From Blastococcus sp. LR1 (GTDB lineage: Bacteria; Actinomycetota; Actinomycetes; Mycobacteriales; Geodermatophilaceae), in the NCBI RefSeq assembly GCF_020166105.1, contig NZ_JAIUJY010000003.1:310001-374000 (forward strand): 64,000 nt of DNA, read 5' to 3'. A program made the position numbers and the translations under genes. Of the stretch, positions 58,741 to 64,000 are shown piece after piece (the first letter of the stretch is position 1; the number at the start of each line of letters is the position of its first letter). Below the pieces are notes generated by a model that had not been told where the DNA came from, made no database searches, and was given only the letters and a program-made list of their open reading frames with translations.

Positions 58741-59553
58741 CTACCGCGGGGCGCGCCCGACCGGCGCCACCCGGAAGACGGGCCAGCCGATCTCCGTCCG
58801 CCAGGCCGCGGGATCCGCGGTGTCCCGCGGGCCGACCAGGTAGGACTCGCGGACCGGGCCGGCCACGGCCAGCGCGTTGGCCACGGTCCACGCGCCCAGC
58901 TCCCCGTAGGTCACGTCGATGTCGTCGTGCGCGCCGACGTGGGTCGTGACGGCCAGCTCCACGGCCGGCAGCGTCACCGGCCGTACCCGCCCGCTGCGCG
59001 GCGGTCGGGCCGTCGTCCGGTACACGATCGCGTGTCCGCGCCCGACCTCGAACAGCGCGTTGTCGAAGAGCCCGCCCGGGGCGCCGACCGGCTCGCCGAC
59101 GACGGCGTCGAGTTCGGCCATGGCGCCGCTGTACCAGGTGAGGACGTCGTCGAGCGTCACGTCGTCCTCGACCGCGGCGACCGTCGTCGAGGGGACCGCG
59201 CGCAGCTCGACGTCCAGCGCGGCCGGCTCGGGCCGGAGCAGTCGGCGCAGCGACGCCACCGCCGCCCGGGTCCGCTCCAGCTCCGACTCGAGGCGCTGGA
59301 GGTGGTCGGTGACGAGCGCGGCCCGGGCCGCGGGGTCGGGGGAGCGGAGGATGCGCTGGACGTCGGGCAGCGGGACGTCGAGCTCGCGCAGGCGATGGAT
59401 GACCTGCGCGGCGGGGATCTGGTCGGGGGAGTAGGAGCGGTAGCCGGTCACGGGGTCCACCGTCGAGGGCTCGAGCAACCCCGCGTCGTGGTAGCGGCGC
59501 AGGGTGCGCACGCTCAGGTGGGTCAGCCGGGAGAACTCGCCGATCGCCAGCAC
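58741..59553 (-). CDS. MerR-family regulator with GyrI-like effector domain
   Basis: The 270-residue regulator has a MerR winged helix (LAIGEFSRLTHLSVRTLRRYHDAGLLEPSTVDPVTGYRSYSPDQI region, 2-48), a coiled-coil dimer helix (about 80-112) and a C-terminal GyrI/BmrR-like effector-binding domain (about 115-268). The GTG at 59553 gives the standard N-terminus; a GTG five codons further up is possible. It is divergent from an NTF2-like gene, with a typical operator between. Such proteins bind bulky cationic or aromatic drugs. Confidence 0.92.
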   Translation of the reverse strand: MLAIGEFSRLTHLSVRTLRRYHDAGLLEPSTVDPVTGYRSYSPDQIPAAQVIHRLRELDVPLPDVQRILRSPDPAARAALVTDHLQRLESELERTRAAVASLRRLLRPEPAALDVELRAVPSTTVAAVEDDVTLDDVLTWYSGAMAELDAVVGEPVGAPGGLFDNALFEVGRGHAIVYRTTARPPRSGRVRPVTLPAVELAVTTHVGAHDDIDVTYGELGAWTVANALAVAGPVRESYLVGPRDTADPAAWRTEIGWPVFRVAPVGRAPR

Positions 59554-59566
59554 GGGTGCACTCTGC

Positions 59567-59600
59567 ACCCTCCCCCCGAGAGAGGGTCCAGCGCTGGACC
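59567..59600 (+). promoter_or_regulatory. MerR operator/promoter and adjoining 16-base palindrome
   Basis: ACCCTC (59567-59572), nine bases, GAGGGT (59582-59587) form a MerR-type operator, with TGCACC and TCCAGCGCT around it as weak -35 and -10 with a long spacer, as in actinobacterial MerR promoters. Overlapping it is GGTCCAGCGCTGGACC (59585-59600), a perfect palindrome. Serves the NTF2-like gene and probably the regulator itself. Confidence 0.6.
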
Positions 59601-59631
59601 TTCCCGCCCCGGGAGCCTGCACGCTGGGCGC

Positions 59632-59985
59632 ATGTCCGCACCGACCGCCATTGCACCCGACCAGCTCCCGCCGACGATCCGCGGCTACCTCGCCGCGCAC
59701 CTGGCCCGCGATACCGACACCGCGCTCCGGTCCTTCACCGGCACCGCCGTCGTCGTGGACGACGGCACCACCTATCGCGGGACCGAGGAGATTCGCCTCT
59801 TCCTGTCCCGCGCGGGCGCCGAGTTCAGCTACACCACCGAGCTCGTCGGTGCCGAGCGCGTCGACGACGCGCGCTGGGTCGCCGTCAACCGCCTGGAGGG
59901 CGACTTCCCGGGGAGCGTCGTCGAGCTCCGGTACCGCTTCACGATGGACGGCGAGCGCATCGCCGAACTCGTCATCGCCCCCTGA
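59632..59985 (+). CDS. NTF2-like protein 2, MerR target
   Basis: The 117-residue protein has an NTF2/SnoaL-like fold: PPTIRGYLAAHLARDTDTALRSFTGTAVVVDDGTTYRGTEEIRLFLSRAGAEFSYTTEL and VVELRYRFTMDGERIAELVIAP. It is the only gene in reach of the MerR promoter, so it is the regulated product, maybe a drug- or ligand-handling protein. The frame is open upstream, but the ATG at 59632 lies just after the operator. No catalytic residues recognised. Confidence 0.82.
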   Translation: MSAPTAIAPDQLPPTIRGYLAAHLARDTDTALRSFTGTAVVVDDGTTYRGTEEIRLFLSRAGAEFSYTTELVGAERVDDARWVAVNRLEGDFPGSVVELRYRFTMDGERIAELVIAP

Positions 59986-60093
59986 CGACGGGAACCTGCC
60001 GGTCCCGATGTCGATCGCAGCGGTGACGTGCGGCCCTGTTCCCGGGCGGGCGAGCGGATCAGGCTGGTCGGGTCATCGACGAGAGGAGTCGTC

Positions 60094-60438
60094 ATGTCCA
60101 CCGTCAGCGGTTCGGCGAAGGTTCCCCGCGGCCCCGGTGCCGGGTCGGGTCTGTGGGACCCGATCGGGATGACCGAGGCGGAGAAGCTCGCCGCCGAGCG
60201 CGAGGCACGGCACGACGTCGTCGCCCGTGGTCGCCGCCCTGCCCAGGAGAGCCTCCAGCACTACCTGGCGCACGAGCGGCTCACCCATGGCGGCGAGCGG
60301 CGCACCGTTCACCGGGGTGGCGGCACGCCGGCCGCCGGTGCCGCGGTCACCCGGCCCGCACCGCCGCCGGAGGAGCCGGCCGCCCCGGCGCCCCGGCCCG
60401 GCGGGCTGTTCGCTCGCCTCTTCCGCCGCCGTCGCTGA
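60094..60438 (+). CDS. Hypothetical protein with basic Pro-rich tail
   Basis: The 114-residue protein is hydrophilic: a central MTEAEKLAAEREARHDVVARGRRPAQESLQHYLAHERLTHGGERR helical stretch, then an Ala/Pro-rich linker and an end FARLFRRRR. No family is recognised. A GAGAGGAG ribosome site precedes the ATG, supporting it as a real gene. It is followed convergently by an esterase gene. Confidence 0.6.
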   Translation: MSTVSGSAKVPRGPGAGSGLWDPIGMTEAEKLAAEREARHDVVARGRRPAQESLQHYLAHERLTHGGERRTVHRGGGTPAAGAAVTRPAPPPEEPAAPAPRPGGLFARLFRRRR

Positions 60439-60472
60439 CCGAGCGGTCAGCGCGCCCGTACCGCGGAGGTCG

Positions 60473-61288
60473 TCAGAGCAGGGAGGAGCGGAGGAACGCA
60501 CCGACCGCTGCGAGTGAGGCCGGGGAGTCGAAGGCGGGATCCTCGTGGTTCGCGCCGGACAGCAGCCACAACGTCGAGTCGGCGCCCTCCGCCCGCAGCG
60601 CGCGGTGCAGGTCGCGGCTGTGCGTCGAGGGGACGAGCCCGTCACGGTCGCCGTGCACGAGGAGGAAGGGCGGAGCGTCCGGACGGGCGTGCGCCACCGG
60701 ACTGGCCGCCACCGCCGCCTCGCGGGCGTCCCGCACGTCCTCGACACCGAGCAGCCGGGCCTCGAACGACGGCTCGGGCAACGGCCCGGTGACGAACGGC
60801 GGAAGCGGCCCCTCGGGGACGTCGGAGCCCCGGCGCAGCAGATCGGTCGTGGGGAACCAGGCGACGACGGCCTGCACCGACGAGTCGCCCAGCTGCGCGT
60901 CCGCCTCGTCGTCGGTGAGCCCCAGGAGCGCGGCGAGGTGGCCGCCGGCCGACGCTCCCCACGCGCCGATCCGGTCGGCGTCCAGGCCGTGGTCGGCGGC
61001 GTGCGCCCGCAGCCAGCGGATCGCCGCCCGCGCGTCGTCCAGCGGCGCCGGGAAGGAGGCCTGGTCGCTGAGCCGGTACTGCACCGCGGCGACCGCCACC
61101 CCGCTCGCGGTCAGCGGGGCGAGGCGCTGGTCCGCGCGGTCGGTGCGCGATCCACGCAGCCAACCGCCCCCGTGCAGCCAGACGCACAGCGGAGCGGGCC
61201 GGACGTCGGGCAGGTACAGGTCCAGCCGCAGCTCGACGCCGTCGACGGCCGCGTAGACGAGGTCGCGGTGCACCGTCGTCGCGGTCAC
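60473..61288 (-). CDS. Alpha/beta hydrolase (BD-FAE-like esterase)
   Basis: The 271-residue protein has WLHGGGWLRGSRTDR near residues 38-52, the nucleophile elbow GASAGGH near 110-116, and the catalytic Asp and His in HGDRDGLVP and GANHEDPAF. This is the carbohydrate-esterase/feruloyl-esterase-like (BD-FAE) branch, often acting on small acyl or feruloyl esters. GTG start overlapping the LLM gene stop (GTGA). A role in releasing hydroxycinnamic acids would suit the lignin theme but is speculative. Confidence 0.87.
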   Translation of the reverse strand: MTATTVHRDLVYAAVDGVELRLDLYLPDVRPAPLCVWLHGGGWLRGSRTDRADQRLAPLTASGVAVAAVQYRLSDQASFPAPLDDARAAIRWLRAHAADHGLDADRIGAWGASAGGHLAALLGLTDDEADAQLGDSSVQAVVAWFPTTDLLRRGSDVPEGPLPPFVTGPLPEPSFEARLLGVEDVRDAREAAVAASPVAHARPDAPPFLLVHGDRDGLVPSTHSRDLHRALRAEGADSTLWLLSGANHEDPAFDSPASLAAVGAFLRSSLL

Positions 61289-62382
61289 GGCCGCGCCGCG
61301 GCCCGGACGGCGGGGACGACCTGGTCGCGGAAGAGCCGCACCGACGTCAGGACCGTGTCCACGTCGAGCGAGCCCCAGGCGAAGGCGCCGGCGAAGTAGT
61401 TGATCTCGCCGATCTCCCGGGCGCGCGCCACCTGCGCCGCGACGGTCTCCGGCGAACCGACGAACAGCTTCTCCCCGGCCACGAGCGCGTCGAAGTCGAC
61501 CGGGCCGGTGAACCGGTCGCTGCCGTGGGCCCGCCAGAGGTGGGTGAAGCTCTCGTAGTGCGCCTCGAACGCCGGGCGGGCGAGCGCGACGGCGGCCTCG
61601 TCGGTCTCGGCGACCAGGACGTGGCGCAGCATGCCGAACCGCGGCGGGGCGCCCGGCAGGCTGTACCGGACCCCGCCCCGGGCCGCGGACCGCTGGAAGG
61701 AGTCGAAGAAGATCCGGCTCTGCTCGCGGACGGCCTCCAACGGCGGCGAGGCGAAACCGAAGCCGAACAGCACGTTGTAGCCCTCGTCGCCCAGCCGCGG
61801 GATCGAGGCCGCGTTGGACGTCGGGTACCAGAGCGGCGGGTGCGGGCGCTGATGGGGGAGGACGTGCAGCGGCACCTCCTCGCCCGGCTGCCCGTCGAGG
61901 CCGGGCCAGCGGAAGCGGCCGGTCTCCAAGGCCTCGACGATGGCGGGGAACGACGTCTCGAAGCGCGCCGCGGTCTCGGCGGGACCGAGGCCGTACATCG
62001 CCGCCTCGATGGGGGACGAGCCCTTTCCGACGCCGATGTCCAGCCGGCCGTGGCTGAGCTGGTCGAGCATGCAGATCTCCTGCACGAGCCGCAGCGGGTC
62101 GTAGAGCGGCACGATGAAGGTGGTGGGCGCCAGCCGGATGCGCTCGGTCACCCGGGCGGCCGCGGCGATGAACACGGCGGGGGAGGGCGACAGGCCCAGC
62201 GGCGTGCCGTGGTGCTCGGCCAGGTGGTAAGTGGTGAACCCGCCCTGGTCGGCCTCGGCGAGCACGCGGAGCCGGGCGTCGTAGATCTCGGCCGTGGACG
62301 ACCCGGGCACGGCGTCCACCCAGTCGAACAAGCCGAACTCGAGGTCGTCCCGGACGTCGTTCCCGGCCTGCTGCGCTGACAT
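61285..62382 (-). CDS. LLM-class flavin-dependent oxidoreductase
   Basis: The 365-residue protein of the luciferase-like monooxygenase family has FGLFDWVDAVPG, TYHLAEHHGTPLGLSPSPAVFIAAAARVTERIRLAPTTFIVPLYDPLRLVQEICMLDQLSHGRLDIGVGKGSSPIEAAMYGL, the usual flavin/F420 site region. It uses FMNH2 or F420. First gene of a two-gene unit with the esterase; substrate unknown. Confidence 0.9.
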   Translation of the reverse strand: MSAQQAGNDVRDDLEFGLFDWVDAVPGSSTAEIYDARLRVLAEADQGGFTTYHLAEHHGTPLGLSPSPAVFIAAAARVTERIRLAPTTFIVPLYDPLRLVQEICMLDQLSHGRLDIGVGKGSSPIEAAMYGLGPAETAARFETSFPAIVEALETGRFRWPGLDGQPGEEVPLHVLPHQRPHPPLWYPTSNAASIPRLGDEGYNVLFGFGFASPPLEAVREQSRIFFDSFQRSAARGGVRYSLPGAPPRFGMLRHVLVAETDEAAVALARPAFEAHYESFTHLWRAHGSDRFTGPVDFDALVAGEKLFVGSPETVAAQVARAREIGEINYFAGAFAWGSLDVDTVLTSVRLFRDQVVPAVRAAARP

Positions 62383-62522
62383 CGCATCCCCTTAGCTGCC
62401 GGCCCCGGTGCGCGGTGGAACGGAACCTACCGACACCCCGTGACGGCGCGTCCTGGGGTGGCGCCGGGCGCCTTCCGGGTGTCCGATCGGAGCGGCCGGA
62501 CGCACGAGCGAGGAGGACGGGC

Positions 62523-63626
62523 ATGAGGATCACCGCTGCCGTCGTGGAGGAGCTGCACGGCCCGTTCGTCGTGCGGGAGGTCGAGCTGGACGAGCCGGGC
62601 CCCGGGGACGTCCTGGTCAAAGTGGCCGCCACCGGGTTCTGCCACACCGACGGCATCGCGCGCGACGGCGACCTGCCCTTTCCGCTGCCCGGCGTGCTCG
62701 GCCACGAGGGCGCCGGGACGGTGGTCGCGGTGGGGGACGGGGTGACCGGCGTCCGCGAGGGCCAGGACGTCGTCCTCGGCTGGCCGTCGTGCGGAGCCTG
62801 CCGTAACTGCGGAGCCGGGGAGCCGCGCTACTGCCTGCGCATGGGCGAGCTGGTCGGCGGCGGCCACCGGCTCGACGGCGCCTCTGCCCTGCGCGGAACC
62901 GACGGGTCCCCGCTGGCCAGCCACTTCTTCGGGCAGTCCTCCTTCGGGACCTACGCGATCACCACGGCGTCGTCGCTGGTCCCCGTTCCGGACGGCCTGC
63001 CCGTGGAGCTCCTGGGCCCGCTCGCCTGCGGGCTGGCCACCGGCGCCGGGGCGGTGTTCAACACGCTGAGGCCCCAGCCGGGCAGCTCGATCGTCGTCTA
63101 CGGCACCGGCACCGTCGGCCTGGCCGCGGTGATGGCCGCCCGCAACTCCGCGGCGACGACGATCATCGCCGTCGACCGGCACGCCGGCCGGCTGCGGCTG
63201 GCCGAGGGCCTGGGCGCCACGCACACGATCGACGCGACCGACACCGACCCGGTGGCGGCGGTGACCGACATCTGCGGAGGTCCCGCCGACGCGTCGCTGG
63301 ACTGCACCGGCAACCTCGCGGTGATCCGGCAGGCGATCGACTCGGTGGGCATGCTCGGAACGGCGCTGCTCATCGGCGGCGCTCCCGCCGGAGCGGAGTT
63401 CAGCGCCGACCACCTGACCACCCTGTGGGGCAAGACGATCCGCGGCACCCTCGGCGGCAGTGGCCATGGCCAGCAGCTGATCGCCGCCCTGATGGACCTC
63501 CACCTGCAGGGTCGGTTCCCGTTCGACCAGCTGGTGCAGTACTTCTCGCTGGACCGCATCGAGGACGCCGTCGAGGCCTCCTACAGCGGCGCCGTCGTCA
63601 AGCCGATCCTGACCATGCCGCACTGA
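62523..63626 (+). CDS. Zinc-dependent alcohol dehydrogenase, aryl/benzyl alcohol type
   Basis: The 367-residue MDR-family enzyme has catalytic zinc ligands in GFCHTDGIARD (C39) and GVLGHEGAGTV (H61,E62), structural zinc cysteines in SCGACRNCGAGEPRYC (about 90-105), and the Rossmann segment VVYGTGTVGLAAVMAARN near 194-211. It resembles aryl-alcohol and benzyl alcohol dehydrogenases. NAD-linked oxidation of an aromatic alcohol would suit the island at 1-30 kb, but it stands alone, with GAGGAGG before the ATG. A convergent MHS transporter gene follows. Confidence 0.9.
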   Translation: MRITAAVVEELHGPFVVREVELDEPGPGDVLVKVAATGFCHTDGIARDGDLPFPLPGVLGHEGAGTVVAVGDGVTGVREGQDVVLGWPSCGACRNCGAGEPRYCLRMGELVGGGHRLDGASALRGTDGSPLASHFFGQSSFGTYAITTASSLVPVPDGLPVELLGPLACGLATGAGAVFNTLRPQPGSSIVVYGTGTVGLAAVMAARNSAATTIIAVDRHAGRLRLAEGLGATHTIDATDTDPVAAVTDICGGPADASLDCTGNLAVIRQAIDSVGMLGTALLIGGAPAGAEFSADHLTTLWGKTIRGTLGGSGHGQQLIAALMDLHLQGRFPFDQLVQYFSLDRIEDAVEASYSGAVVKPILTMPH

Positions 63627-63644
63627 CGCCCGGCCGGGCGGTCG

Positions 63645-64000
63645 TCACACGTTCTCGGGTGCCCGCTCGCCGCGGATCTCCTCCTTGGTGCGGGTCTCGC
63701 GCAGGACGAGCGCCGAGATGAACGTGATCACGCCCATGACGCAGATGTAGGCCGACACCGAGGCGGAGGAGTCCGTGGCCGCCAGCAACGCGGTCATGAT
63801 GAACGGCGTCGCACCGCTCACCAGGATGGCCGCCAGCTGATAGGCCAGGGACGCACCGGAGTAGCGGATCCGCGGCTCGAACATCTCGGCCAGGAAGGCG
63901 GCCAGCGGCCCGTAGGTGAGCGAGGAGCCGATCAGCCCGCCGACGAGCGCCACGAAGATCCACGGCAGCGACGCCGTGTCGATCAGCCAGAAGAACGGGA
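63645..64000 (-). CDS. MHS-family MFS transporter, C-terminal part (cut by window edge)
   Basis: The last 118 residues of a metabolite:H+ symporter-family MFS protein are visible. MFEPRIRYSGASLAYQLAAILVSGATPFIMTALL is the conserved MHS block between helices 10 and 11, followed by the last two helices and the charged end RETRTKEEIRGERAPENV. MHS transporters import aromatic or dicarboxylic acids such as shikimate or alpha-ketoglutarate. A 14-base palindrome (63627-63640) between its stop and that of the dehydrogenase may act as a shared terminator. The N-terminal part is outside the window. Confidence 0.88.
   Translation of the reverse strand, partial: PFFWLIDTASLPWIFVALVGGLIGSSLTYGPLAAFLAEMFEPRIRYSGASLAYQLAAILVSGATPFIMTALLAATDSSASVSAYICVMGVITFISALVLRETRTKEEIRGERAPENV

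Overview
The window is about 64 kb of very GC-rich DNA with GTG/ATG starts, ATGA/GTGA stop-start overlaps, actinobacterial regulator families and leaderless-looking promoters. It is most likely chromosomal DNA of an actinomycete; a soil or rock genus such as Blastococcus, Geodermatophilus or Modestobacter fits, but that genus-level guess is inference. No rRNA, tRNA, CRISPR array, transposase or phage gene was seen. Almost every base is coding and no gap exceeds 300 bases.

Region 1 (1-30.4 kb) is a methoxy-aromatic (lignin monomer) catabolic island. A long minus-strand series runs from about 10.6 kb to the left edge: phthalate-dioxygenase-reductase-type reductase, CYP199-like P450, LigM/DesA-type tetrahydrofolate (THF) O-demethylase, alpha/beta hydrolase, muconolactone-isomerase-like protein, LigA, LigB, MetF, FolD, a PabB-PabC fusion, FchA and FolP. 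An IclR regulator faces it. Next come a stand-alone ferredoxin with a second hydrolase, a GAF histidine kinase with its NarL-type regulator, a second LigM/DesA paralogue, an MFS transporter and a complete Liv-type ABC importer. A GntR-led operon (23.4-28.6 kb) follows with LigK, LigU/GalD, a type I extradiol dioxygenase, a DUF1932 dehydrogenase and LigJ. PurU sits at 29.5 kb. Read together: the P450 and two LigM-type enzymes strip methyl groups, LigAB opens the ring, and LigU-LigJ-LigK finish to pyruvate and oxaloacetate. The methyl carbon passes from methyl-THF through MetF, FolD/FchA and PurU to formate. Two folate-synthesis genes (pabBC, folP) sit in the same operon, apparently to supply THF. 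LigC and LigI were not seen, which favours gallate over protocatechuate as the ring-cleavage substrate.

Region 2 (31.8-44.2 kb) is a purine/ureide degradation cluster: urate oxidase, a two-gene xanthine dehydrogenase-type enzyme with fused FeS and Mo domains, 8-oxoguanine deaminase-like amidohydrolase, hydroxyisourate hydrolase and OHCU decarboxylase on the minus strand; allantoinase, allantoicase, a DUF6986 aldolase-like protein and malate synthase G on the plus strand. It turns oxidised purines into glyoxylate and on to malate.

Region 3 (44.2-56 kb) holds an MFS transporter, a patatin/acyltransferase pair, a STAS protein, a Cys-rich copper-storage-like protein, a DUF305 membrane protein, a CPA-type antiporter, DUF421 and DUF2254 membrane proteins, and an OmpR-type two-component operon ending in a GerMN lipoprotein. 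A direct repeat of GTCAC with 11-base period lies upstream of the copper-related genes, the antiporter and the regulator itself, and suggests a small regulon.

Region 4 (56-64 kb) has an NTF2-like protein, kynureninase with a divergent formamidase-like hydrolase, a MerR regulator with a divergent NTF2-like target and a recognisable MerR operator, an esterase/LLM monooxygenase pair, a zinc alcohol dehydrogenase, and the end of an MHS-family transporter cut by the window edge.
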